Below are positions 9,217-18,137 of a DNA stretch of 64,000 nt, in pieces (position 1 is the first letter of the stretch; each line of letters starts with the position of its first letter). Where the stretch lies: contig JAJTGR010000012.1 of NCBI GenBank assembly GCA_021299375.1, positions 1 through 64,000 of the forward strand, written 5' to 3'. Both the position numbers and the translations under genes were made by a program. This DNA is from Gemmatimonadota bacterium (GTDB lineage: Bacteria > Gemmatimonadota > Gemmatimonadetes > Gemmatimonadales > Gemmatimonadaceae). Under the pieces are notes generated by a model. The model was not told where the DNA came from. It saw only the letters and a program-made list of their open reading frames with translations, and searched no databases.

Positions 9217-10260
9217 TCACGCCGCGGAGCGGAGGGCGAGTCCCACCGGCAGCATCAGCAGCGGACCGACTTCGTCAGTGGAGAGGAACTCGAGCGCCCC
9301 ATCGCGGACGGCCAGCTGGGCGAGGGCATTCGCCGGCTGTACCGGAATGCGCAGTCGCTCGGAAATCCAGGGCAGGAGACCCGGCACGCGGCTGCCGCCG
9401 CCGCAAGCGTAGACCGCGCGGATCTGCCCGAAACTGCGCGACGAGGAGGAGAGAAACGTGGCGGCGCGCTCGAGGCCGATAGCGAGTTCCTCACCGCGCG
9501 ACGCAATGGCACTCTCCAGCATCGGATGGCGATCGAAGCCCCGCAGGAGATCCTCGGCTTCCTCGGCCCCAATACCGTGCTCGCGCTGCATGTCCTCTCG
9601 AAACCGTCGGGTCCCGATGCCAAGATCACGGGTGAGGACCGGCACACCGTCGTCGAGGATGTTGAGGTTGGTGGCCTCATTGCCGATGTTGAGTAGCGCT
9701 ACCGTTCCGTTCATGGCGTCCGGGTAGTTCGCCTCGAACGCGTTGTGAAGGGCAAAGGCATCCACGTCGATGACCGTCGCCGCCGCGCCGGCCTCCTGCA
9801 GCAAGCCCTGACGGTTCTCCACGAGTTCGCGCTTCGCCGCGACCAGGAGCACACTCATGTCGATGCCGTCGCCGTCCGGGTCGAGCACCTGAAAGTCGAG
9901 CTCAACCGAGTCCATGTCGAATGGTACGTGCTGCTCCGCCTCCCAACGCATCAGCTCGCGCGCCTGCGCTTCCTTTACGCGCTCCATCGTGATCTTCTTG
10001 ACGATCACATCGCGCCCACCGACGGCAGCCACGAGATGCTTTGCCTTGACCCCGGTTGCCGCGATGGTCTGGCGGATCGCGTCAGCCACAACGCTGTGGT
10101 CCATCACCTCGCCCTCGACGATGACCGTGTCGTTGAGTGGCGTGATGACGACCTTCGCCAGCTCCGGCGTCGCGCCGCTGTGGTCAATGACCACGGCCTT
10201 CACGAGCCCCGAGCCGACATCGAGTCCGACGGTGAGTTTCTTCCGGCCGAAGAGCGCCAT
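9217..10260 (-). CDS. pilM: PilM, actin-like pilus assembly ATPase
   Basis: MALFGRKKLTVGLDVGSGLVKAVVID; start placed at 10260 (the listed longer ORF is an upstream extension). Confidence 0.93.
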   Translation of the reverse strand: MALFGRKKLTVGLDVGSGLVKAVVIDHSGATPELAKVVITPLNDTVIVEGEVMDHSVVADAIRQTIAATGVKAKHLVAAVGGRDVIVKKITMERVKEAQARELMRWEAEQHVPFDMDSVELDFQVLDPDGDGIDMSVLLVAAKRELVENRQGLLQEAGAAATVIDVDAFALHNAFEANYPDAMNGTVALLNIGNEATNLNILDDGVPVLTRDLGIGTRRFREDMQREHGIGAEEAEDLLRGFDRHPMLESAIASRGEELAIGLERAATFLSSSSRSFGQIRAVYACGGGSRVPGLLPWISERLRIPVQPANALAQLAVRDGALEFLSTDEVGPLLMLPVGLALRSAA

Positions 10261-10332
10261 GGGTCTGGGATTGCGCAGTGGTGTTTGTGATCGCGTCCCG
10301 GTGTCGAGGCATGGCAACGGGACAGATTGACC

Positions 10333-10347
10333 TGTCAGGGCCTGACA
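10333..10347. promoter_or_regulatory. Inverted repeat TGTCAGG-G-CCTGACA upstream of pilM; possible operator
   Basis: 7-bp arms, 1-nt spacer, in the pilM 5' region. Confidence 0.35.
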
Positions 10348-10484
10348 TGTCACTCTTGAAACGACCCGAGCCTCACGAGGTAACGCTCGGTACAGGAAGC
10401 CGGACCGGAACACGGGCCCACTTGGTGACAGTGCCGGCCCACGACGCGGTGGCCCACAGGTGGACGTCCTGACCGGTCGGCCGG

Positions 10485-11507
10485 TCAGTGCCCGGTGGCC
10501 TGCCATAGCACGAAGGGTGTGCTGCGCGGGGTCGCGACCGTGGCCAGTGCCATCTGCACGGCGCAGCGGTCGTACTGCACATCCGTGTCGCCCCCCAGCC
10601 GTACGTCGGCGCCGAGGCTGTCCGCCACCAGCACCGCGCCGCGTACCCGCAGCCGAGCGCGTTGTGCGTCGAGGGGACCGCGGACGAGCAGCACGCCGTC
10701 GATCTGTACGGGGCCCTGCAGCCGGAGCGCTCCACGCACGGTGAGCAGACCGCGCCACACGGTGGGCCCCTGGACGACGATGACGGGCCCGTCGAGCAAC
10801 AGTGCTTGCCAGCCCGGTGACGCCGGGAGCGGCGCCGGAAGGGAGTCCCGCGGTAGCGCCACACTGTGCTGCACGACCGTGGGAAGCGCACTCGACACCT
10901 GCAACGAGACCGTGGGCGGCACCACGGCCCACACCGGCATGGCGGGCCAGGCCGCCGGCGCGGCCGGCGCCACCTGCCCGGCGACGATCGCGGCCACATC
11001 GACCGCGTCGCGCTGCATACCGCAGGGCATCGCTGCGTGCGGGATGTCGATCCCGCTGACCGTGGTGGCCCCCTCGCCGATGACCGCCCCCGAGGCGGTA
11101 AGGGCTGCCGGCAGCGGAAGGCTCGGTGGCGCAAGCCAGAGCGCCCGTGTGCGTCGCCGACCGGCGCGTTCCTCGGCGATCCGGCTGATGCGGGCCGAGC
11201 GAACATCGAGCCACGCCACCAACGGGTGGCTTCGACGCCAGACGATATCATGGTGCACGCCATTTGGCAGGTCGATCGTGCGCGTCACCGCAGTCCCCGG
11301 GGGGAGCGTCCAGAGGGAGTCCGCGCGCCACGCACGCTGGGCATCGGCAAGCACCTCGTCGGCGGCGAGCGCCACACTCTCGGCCTGACGGCCCTGCCGT
11401 CCCGCCCGATGCCCGCGCCAGGCTGCCGTGATGAACGCCATCGCGAGCGTGCCACTGGTGCCGATCGCGATGATCACGAACGGCAGGACGAATCCGCGCC
11501 GCCTCAT
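10485..11507 (-). CDS. PilX/GspK-like minor pilin
   Basis: RRRG/FVLPFVIIAIG prepilin-like N-terminus without Glu5; repetitive C-terminal segment; overlaps the next minor pilin. Confidence 0.65.
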   Translation of the reverse strand: MRRRGFVLPFVIIAIGTSGTLAMAFITAAWRGHRAGRQGRQAESVALAADEVLADAQRAWRADSLWTLPPGTAVTRTIDLPNGVHHDIVWRRSHPLVAWLDVRSARISRIAEERAGRRRTRALWLAPPSLPLPAALTASGAVIGEGATTVSGIDIPHAAMPCGMQRDAVDVAAIVAGQVAPAAPAAWPAMPVWAVVPPTVSLQVSSALPTVVQHSVALPRDSLPAPLPASPGWQALLLDGPVIVVQGPTVWRGLLTVRGALRLQGPVQIDGVLLVRGPLDAQRARLRVRGAVLVADSLGADVRLGGDTDVQYDRCAVQMALATVATPRSTPFVLWQATGH

Positions 11508-12412
11508 GCTGGCGGGCCCTGGGCGGGCGCGGCCCGCAATGGGACCTCAACGGCGGCCGAATCGACGTGCCCGCTCCTGGCATCGTGCACACGCCGAGAG
11601 GCGCGCAACACGATGCGCAACAAGGCCATCGAGTCCGGCCACGTCGTGGGTACCCCACGGTGCGAGAAGCCCTGGAGCGCCATGCCGTGCTCGGTCGCGG
11701 ACAGCAGCGGACCGGCCACCGGCTGGGTGACATCCCATCCGGCGGCGTCGCGCGTGCGTCGGCCAAGCCACCACCGCGAGCCACTCTGATAGTGCCGGTA
11801 TCGTACGGGTCGTCCGATGCCCACGGGCATGCCGGGCGCCAGCGGCACGCCAGAGGTGGCTGCCACGGTCAGACGCCAGCGCGGGCGCGGTGGCACCATC
11901 GGTGCCGGACCGCAGGTTCCCACCCCGAGCCCCTTGGGCGGAGCCACGATGGGCGCCATCCACCGCTGCGGCGTATCGCTCGGAGCGTGGGGCAGTGCCC
12001 ACCCGATGAGGTCATCACCGGCGCGCACGGCGGACACCCAGTCGCCGGCCGCTCCCGTGTCGGGCACCGCGACATCGATGGCCATGCCGGAAGGCACGGT
12101 GCAGAGGACGAGAACGCCAAGATGCGCGCGGAACTCGAGCAGTGTATCGGTGAGCACTCGGATGTCCGTGCCGTGCACGGACTCGAGATCACGCGCCAGC
12201 ACGAGCCGAGCGTGCCGCAGCTCGCGCGTTGTCGCCAGACGCGCCCACTGGCCACGTCCCGCCTTGGCAACGTGCAGGAGCAGGGCCACGGCCATGACGG
12301 CCACCAGTACGGTGAGCGGCAGTGCCACCAGCAGCTCGACCAACGTGGTGCCAGCCCGTGCATTCGCGGACGACCCCACCGGTAGGTTGCCGGAGTGCGT
12401 GCGGGCATTCAC
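11504..12412 (-). CDS. PilW/GspJ-like minor pilin
   Basis: GTG start at 12412 giving VNARTHSGN...ARAG/TTLVELLVALPL with Glu5; 4-nt overlaps. Confidence 0.7.
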   Translation of the reverse strand: MNARTHSGNLPVGSSANARAGTTLVELLVALPLTVLVAVMAVALLLHVAKAGRGQWARLATTRELRHARLVLARDLESVHGTDIRVLTDTLLEFRAHLGVLVLCTVPSGMAIDVAVPDTGAAGDWVSAVRAGDDLIGWALPHAPSDTPQRWMAPIVAPPKGLGVGTCGPAPMVPPRPRWRLTVAATSGVPLAPGMPVGIGRPVRYRHYQSGSRWWLGRRTRDAAGWDVTQPVAGPLLSATEHGMALQGFSHRGVPTTWPDSMALLRIVLRASRRVHDARSGHVDSAAVEVPLRAAPAQGPPA

Positions 12413-12828
12413 TCGCAGACTCCGGCCGTCGACACGGCCACCGTCCGGCCCGCCACCCAACTCAGGGCGGACGCCTGCCAGGTAGCCTCCACGGCAACGC
12501 GATGTCGAGCATCCGACACCACGTGCGATTCGCGCACTGCAAGGCGGGCGCCCCAGTGGAGCGGGGGTAACGCCACGCCGCCGCCGCACCCATCCAGCTG
12601 GACGCGGGCCGAAATGGTGGAGACCGCCTGCTGAACCCGGTCCTCGAGCTGCGCCGCATCGACGAGGGTTGCCGTGCCCCCCGCGCCCAGCAGCATGAGT
12701 GTGCTGCACACCGCGAGCAGCAACAGCGCCACACAGCACTCCACCAGAACCCGACCGGCTCGGCGTCGTTGGTGGTCCCGCCTGGGGGCCCGTCGCCGCG
12801 GGCCAGCGTTCGTTGGTATGTCGTCCAT
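12409..12828 (-). CDS. PilV/GspI-like minor pilin
   Basis: RRAG/RVLVECCVALLLLAV prepilin-like N-terminus with Glu5; start codon uncertain. Confidence 0.6.
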   Translation of the reverse strand: MDDIPTNAGPRRRAPRRDHQRRRAGRVLVECCVALLLLAVCSTLMLLGAGGTATLVDAAQLEDRVQQAVSTISARVQLDGCGGGVALPPLHWGARLAVRESHVVSDARHRVAVEATWQASALSWVAGRTVAVSTAGVCE

Positions 12829-12885
12829 GGTGACAGGCTACATCATTAGCCGCACACCTCCGTCACCCGATCATTGCCCACGGGA

Positions 12886-14106
12886 TCATTCGAACGCGAG
12901 GCCCGGATCGGCAGAGACGGCCATCAGTCCACTGTGGTGCAACGGGAGGAGGATAATGAAGGCAGCGCCGCCTTCGCGTGCACGCTGGACCCAGATCGTT
13001 CCCCCCAGGTTCTCGATGGTACTCGCCACGATGGCGAGTCCGAGGCCTGTCCCCTTGCCGGGCTGCTTGGTGGAAAAGAAGGGTTCGAAGATGCGCTCTT
13101 CGTCTTCCGGCGCGACGCCGGTGCCCGAATCGGCCAGCACGACCTGCAGGAAGCGCGGTGGCGACTCCGGACGGGCCAGCCAGGCGAGTGCGCGTCGACT
13201 CGGCCGGTGGGCCCAACGCCTCCGGATCGGGTCGGTGCGTCGCTTCTCGATGGCATCGGTGAACGCCAGCGCATCGTTGATCCGCGACCGCACGACGATT
13301 TCGCCTTCACGATCCATCGCATCGACGGCATTGAGCAACAGGTTCACGAACACCTGCTCGAGGTCATGTCGCTCGGCGTACACCAGTCCCTCGGGTGCCT
13401 CCAGCTCGCAATCGACGCGGAATCGCCGCGTGATGCCCTGGTCACCAAGCAGGCGCAAGACATCCGCGATCACTTCGTCGACCACGATCGGCTTGGGGGT
13501 CAGGCGCCGCGGCCGAGCATAGTCGAGGAGGCCACGCATGATCCGGTCGATCCGGGCGATCTCGCGTTCGAGCGCGTCCAGCGGCTCGCTCGCGCCGGCA
13601 ATCTGCCCGGTGCGCATCCGCAGCACATGGGCATAGTTCGCGATGGCGGAGACCGGGTTGCCGATCTCGTGCGAGATGCCGGCGGCGATGCGCCCCATCG
13701 TGGCCAGCTTCTCCACCCGCAGTCGGGTCTGGGTCGCGGCATTCATCTGCTCGGTCATGCGGTTGATCGCATTGGCGAGCTGATTGAATTCTTCCGTCGT
13801 GGCCGGCGGGACGGTCTGGCTCGTGTCGCCGCGGGCGATGGCGTCGGCGGCGCCCACGCACCGGGTGAGCGGTTCCTCGATGAGTTCGGCCACCTGGCGT
13901 TGCATCACGCCGGCCGAGACCAGCGCCACGAGAAAGATGAGCAGGATCACGATCGGCCAGCGCACCACGGCTGGCAACTGCTCGGTGAACCACATCGTCG
14001 TGATGATGGCGACGATGAGGCCACTGCTGGCGATGACCAGTACGCGTTGCAGCCGGTCATGGATGCTGGATCGGGTCGGTTCACTCACGCGGGGAGGATG
14101 CAGCAT
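12886..14106 (-). CDS. Membrane sensor histidine kinase (HAMP, HisKA, HATPase)
   Basis: ISHEIGNPVSAIANYAHVLRMRTG, ADSGTGVAPEDEERIFEPFFSTKQPGKGTGLGLAI. Confidence 0.88.
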   Translation of the reverse strand: MLHPPRVSEPTRSSIHDRLQRVLVIASSGLIVAIITTMWFTEQLPAVVRWPIVILLIFLVALVSAGVMQRQVAELIEEPLTRCVGAADAIARGDTSQTVPPATTEEFNQLANAINRMTEQMNAATQTRLRVEKLATMGRIAAGISHEIGNPVSAIANYAHVLRMRTGQIAGASEPLDALEREIARIDRIMRGLLDYARPRRLTPKPIVVDEVIADVLRLLGDQGITRRFRVDCELEAPEGLVYAERHDLEQVFVNLLLNAVDAMDREGEIVVRSRINDALAFTDAIEKRRTDPIRRRWAHRPSRRALAWLARPESPPRFLQVVLADSGTGVAPEDEERIFEPFFSTKQPGKGTGLGLAIVASTIENLGGTIWVQRAREGGAAFIILLPLHHSGLMAVSADPGLAFE

Positions 14107-14157
14107 GGCCGCGATGTCGGCAACGGGCCCGGCCGGCGGGCGCCTCCGAACGGCAAA

Positions 14158-14181
14158 GGGGCCGGGCTTTCGCCCGACCCC
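14158..14181 (-). terminator. Terminator downstream of pilA
   Basis: On minus: GGGGTCGGGC-GAAA-GCCCGGCCCC-TTT. Confidence 0.75.
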
Positions 14182-14243
14182 TCCCCCCAAGCAGTCCGCT
14201 TCGTCCGGAGACGAACCGTTCCGCTCGATTCACACTGTGGCGC

Positions 14244-14621
14244 TTACTTGCAGGTAGCGCCGCCGGGCTCGCCCTCGGCCAGATCGGCTGGCTTCGCCGA
14301 GCCAACACCGATCTCGCACTCTTCGCCATTCGTCAGCGTGGAGTGGGTAGCCGTCGCCGACCAGCCGTCCACGGCGCCGGTGAACGTGATGGTGACATCC
14401 TTCGAACCCACAGGGTCCGGCATGCCGACGTAGGTGTTGTTGTCCGCGAAGTACGCCTCGGCGGACGACGTGATGTTCTTGAGGTCCGACTTCATGGCCG
14501 TGATGTACGCCTTCTTCTTGGTGTCCGAGAACTTCGGGATCGCGACGGCGGCCAGAATGCCGATGATGACGACGACGATGAGGAGTTCGATGAGGGTGAA
14601 GCCCTTGCGCGTGCGCTGCAT
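14244..14621 (-). CDS. pilA: Type IV major pilin
   Basis: MQRTRKG/FTLIELLIVVVIIGILAAVAIPKFSDTKKKAY. Confidence 0.95.
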   Translation of the reverse strand: MQRTRKGFTLIELLIVVVIIGILAAVAIPKFSDTKKKAYITAMKSDLKNITSSAEAYFADNNTYVGMPDPVGSKDVTITFTGAVDGWSATATHSTLTNGEECEIGVGSAKPADLAEGEPGGATCK

Positions 14622-14692
14622 GATGATGTCTCCGTTGGGGGTCGTTCGACGGGGCCGCCCTCAGTGGCGAGCCTCGCGACACCACTCCAAAG

Positions 14693-14708
14693 GGCAACAG
14701 CCTTGCCA
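14693..14708 (-). promoter_or_regulatory. Sigma54 -24/-12 promoter for pilA (TGGCAAGGCTGTTGCC)
   Basis: Matches TGGCAcG-N4-TTGCw at all but two positions; about 70 bp upstream of the pilA ATG. Confidence 0.75.
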
Positions 14709-14915
14709 GAGCGGCGCACACAACAGAAACGCTTTTGCCACAATCACTTGCATCGTTTCGTTGCCAGCGGGGCCATTTCATTTCGCGTGGTCTTTCGCAA
14801 CGATTCTTGCAGGGTGCAAGCCTTGGCCCGTTCGCAGGCTGGCATCGCCGTGCCGGCAACGAAACGGCGCCGCCCGGAATGTGACGGCGCCGCAGGACTC
14901 CCGGGGTGGGGCCGT

Positions 14916-16295
14916 TCACCCGTCGCCGTACCGGGCGAGTTTGCGGTACAGCGTGGAGGGATCGATGCCCAGCATGTCGGCGGCGCGGCTCTTGTTGCCC
15001 CCTTCGTTCTGGAGCACCCATTGGATGTAGGCGCGCTCGATCGCTTCCAGCGTCGGTGTGACCGGAGCCCGCTCGCTGACGAGCGGTTCGGCCCGGCGCG
15101 CCGTGACCCGCTCGGGGAGGGCGTCGGCACGAATGGTGTCGCCGTTCGAAAGAATCGCCGCCCGCTCGAGGGCGTTTTCCAGTTCGCGGACGTTGCCCGG
15201 CCAGGCGTACGCCATCATGGCATCGAGCGTTTCGTCGGCCATCTCCTTCGGTTGCTCGCCCCGCAGCTGTGCCGATCGGGCGAGAAAGCTTTCGGCCAAC
15301 AGCGGAATGTCCTCGGCGCGCTGCCGCAGGGGCGGCAGATGCACCGCGATGACGTTGAGCCGATAGAACAGATCGGCGCGGAAGCTGCCCCGCTTGATCT
15401 CGTCCTCAAGGTCGCGATTGGTGGCCGCCAGGACCCGGGTGTTCACCGCCACCGATTCGGTGGCACCCACCGGGATGACCTCACGCTGCTGCAGCACACG
15501 GAGCAGCTTGACCTGCGTGGACGGCGTCGTCTCGCCGATTTCGTCGAGAAAGAAGGTGCCGTGATCGGCCGCGGCGAACAGGCCGGTCTTGTCCTTCACG
15601 GCCCCGGTGAAGGAGCCCTTCACGTGCCCGAACAGTTCACTCTCCAGCAGCGACTCCGGCAGGGCCCCGCAGTTGATCGACAGGAAGCTGTGCTCGCCCC
15701 GCGTACTCAACTCGTGGATGTAGCGCGCGATGACTTCCTTGCCGGTGCCGGATTCGCCCGTGATCAGGACCGTGGAGTCCGTGGGCGCGACCATCTCGGC
15801 CATTCGCAGCACCTCGCTCCAACTCTTGCTTCGCCCGATCGGGCGCCCGCTCGTCGTGCGATCGCGCGGCTTGATCTCCGGCGCGAGCCCGTGGTTCTCC
15901 ACCCGGAGCCGGCGATGTTGGGCCGCCCGGCGCAGAATGGCAATCAGTTCGTCATTACGGAACGGCTTCTGGATGTAGTAGAACGCGCCTTCGTTCACGG
16001 CCTGCATGGCCGACTGCAGGGTGGCCTGCGCCGTCATCAGGATCACGGGGACGTCGGGATCGACTTGACGCGCCGTGCTCAGCACCTGCACACCGCTCAC
16101 ATCCGGCATGCGCACGTCGGTGAGCACGATATCGGGGCGCAGGTCGGGCAGCCGTTCGATCCCCTGCCGCCCCCCCTGGGCCATGATCGGCGTGAACCCC
16201 TCCGTCTTGAGCAGGATCCGCAGGGATTCGAGGATCCCCGACTCGTCGTCGACGATGAGCACGCGTGGCGAATCGGTGGGCAAGGGTGCAATCAC
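14916..16295 (-). CDS. pilR: Sigma54-dependent response regulator, NtrC/PilR type
   Basis: REC, AAA+ (GESGTGKE, GSFTGA), Fis-type HTH (NKSRAADMLGIDPSTLYRKLARYG). Confidence 0.9.
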   Translation of the reverse strand: MIAPLPTDSPRVLIVDDESGILESLRILLKTEGFTPIMAQGGRQGIERLPDLRPDIVLTDVRMPDVSGVQVLSTARQVDPDVPVILMTAQATLQSAMQAVNEGAFYYIQKPFRNDELIAILRRAAQHRRLRVENHGLAPEIKPRDRTTSGRPIGRSKSWSEVLRMAEMVAPTDSTVLITGESGTGKEVIARYIHELSTRGEHSFLSINCGALPESLLESELFGHVKGSFTGAVKDKTGLFAAADHGTFFLDEIGETTPSTQVKLLRVLQQREVIPVGATESVAVNTRVLAATNRDLEDEIKRGSFRADLFYRLNVIAVHLPPLRQRAEDIPLLAESFLARSAQLRGEQPKEMADETLDAMMAYAWPGNVRELENALERAAILSNGDTIRADALPERVTARRAEPLVSERAPVTPTLEAIERAYIQWVLQNEGGNKSRAADMLGIDPSTLYRKLARYGDG

Positions 16296-18097
16296 GCGGC
16301 GACTCCGGCAAAGCTGGAATGGGTGGATGGGAGGGACATCGGGAGCAGGACCGTAAAGCGGGTGCCCCGTGGCAAGGCATCGACCAGCACCACGCCGCGG
16401 TGCGCCTCGACAGCCCGGTGGACCACGGGCAAGCCGAGGCCGGTGCCGCCGGCCTTGCTGGAGACGAACGGCTCGAAGAGGCGCTCGCGCAGGGCGTCGG
16501 GAATCCCCGGTCCGTCGTCGGTCACCGTGATGGCCAGCAGCTCACCGGTGATGGCCGTCGAAGAGCCGCTGCGGGCGTCGGCAGGCCGGCGATCGACCTC
16601 GACGAAGACATGCCCCTCGTCGCCGACCGCCTGCACGGCATTGAGTACGAGATTGAAGACCGCGCGATGCAGCAGATCCTCGTCACCGTCGAGCCGCGGC
16701 AGTTCAGGGGCAATGTCGACCTGGACGATCGCGCCCGGCGCCCGATCGGGGTGCGACGCCGCCAGCATGGCCGCGCCGTAGGCGATGGCTCCCACATCGA
16801 GCAACGCCAACTGGCTGACACCCGTCCGGGCGAAGTCGAGGAAGTCGGCGAGCAGCCGGCTCAGCCGATCGGCTTCCCGCACGACCAGGTCGTGCAGGAT
16901 GCGATCGTCGTCATCGTCCTCCCGGCCCCCTTCCGGCACTCGCCGACGGGCCAACTGCTCGGCGGCGCTCCGGATAGACGCCAGCGGATTACGGATTTCG
17001 TGGGCCAGCGAGGCACTCAGCTCGGCGACCGCCTGCAGGCGTTCTGCCCGGACATGCAGCGACTGGATGCGCTTGGTGTCCGAGATATCCTGAAAGATCG
17101 CGGTGGCCGTCACGAGGCCGTCAGGACGCGTGCCCTCGGCCACCGTGGTCGTCACGCCGATCTCCACCTCTTCCTCGCCGCGCCTGATGAACCCTTCGGC
17201 GCGGGACGTGCGCACCCGATCCCGAGCGCTGCGCTCGAGCAGCCCCACGAGGTGTGGCGAGACCGGCAGGAGGGCGGGGAGGACGGGCTGGCCGGTATAC
17301 GCGCGCAAGTCGAGCCCCAGCAGCTCCGACGCCGCCGGGTTCGCGTAGAGCAGCCGCCCATGCACATCCACTGTCATGATGCCGGAGCGGATGGTCCGCA
17401 GGATGTCCGCCGCCTCGAGCTGGACCTTGACCAGCTGGGCTGCGAGTTCCTCTCGGCCTGCCCCCGCCTGCCGCAGACGCAGCGCGACGTAGCCCGAGCC
17501 GAGCGCCACCACCACGAACACGGCCACCTGCACCGTCGCCCCGAGATACGGGGTCCCGGCGCGCAACCATAACACCTCGGCCACATACAGCAGGCACGAC
17601 GCGGCGGCGACGGCCAGCCCACCGCGAAAGGGAAGCAGGAGCGCGGCGCTGGCAATGACGAGGATGTACAGGGCCGCGAACTGCGAACTCCATCCGCCCG
17701 TGATGTGCACCACCGCCGTGACGAGCAGCAGATCCGCCGCACACTGGGTGCCGTAGAACACCTTCCCCAAGGGACGCCGCTCGATCTCCGCGTAGATCGC
17801 CGAGAGGACGGTCACGAGCGTGGCCGCGGCGAAGGTCACGGTCGCGATCAGCGTGTCCGAGGGCGCCGCCTTTTTCCACGCGAACATGGCCGCCACGAGA
17901 ATGGCGCAGGCCAGCGTGACGCGCCCCAGCCAGACCCAGCGCAGCATCCGCCGGGGATCGAGTAGCTCCTGAACAGGCTCGGGGGGGAACGCGGGAGTGT
18001 GTCGCACGCCGTGGTGAACGTCGTTTGAGGAGGGTGGAACAGGGGGCCGGGCACATCGCAACAGGCGCGGAATGCCCGGTGGTCTTGCAGATTGCAA
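16292..18097 (-). CDS. pilS: PilS-like membrane histidine kinase
   Basis: Multiple TMs, PAS, LAHEIRNPLASIRSAAEQLA, HATPase; 4-nt overlap with pilR; start uncertain. Confidence 0.85.
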   Translation of the reverse strand: MQSARPPGIPRLLRCARPPVPPSSNDVHHGVRHTPAFPPEPVQELLDPRRMLRWVWLGRVTLACAILVAAMFAWKKAAPSDTLIATVTFAAATLVTVLSAIYAEIERRPLGKVFYGTQCAADLLLVTAVVHITGGWSSQFAALYILVIASAALLLPFRGGLAVAAASCLLYVAEVLWLRAGTPYLGATVQVAVFVVVALGSGYVALRLRQAGAGREELAAQLVKVQLEAADILRTIRSGIMTVDVHGRLLYANPAASELLGLDLRAYTGQPVLPALLPVSPHLVGLLERSARDRVRTSRAEGFIRRGEEEVEIGVTTTVAEGTRPDGLVTATAIFQDISDTKRIQSLHVRAERLQAVAELSASLAHEIRNPLASIRSAAEQLARRRVPEGGREDDDDDRILHDLVVREADRLSRLLADFLDFARTGVSQLALLDVGAIAYGAAMLAASHPDRAPGAIVQVDIAPELPRLDGDEDLLHRAVFNLVLNAVQAVGDEGHVFVEVDRRPADARSGSSTAITGELLAITVTDDGPGIPDALRERLFEPFVSSKAGGTGLGLPVVHRAVEAHRGVVLVDALPRGTRFTVLLPMSLPSTHSSFAGVAA

Positions 18098-18137
18098 GAC
18101 CCTGACGAATCACCCGTCTGTCCGTTTCCTTTCGGTC

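Noticed and set aside
14730-14760. Second sigma54-like site TGGCAAAAGCGTTTCT upstream of pilA
   Set aside because: The -12 element lacks the conserved G; weaker than the 14693-14708 site.
14343-16781. 812-aa plus-strand ORF
   Set aside because: Antisense to pilA, pilR and pilS genes, which have clear motifs.
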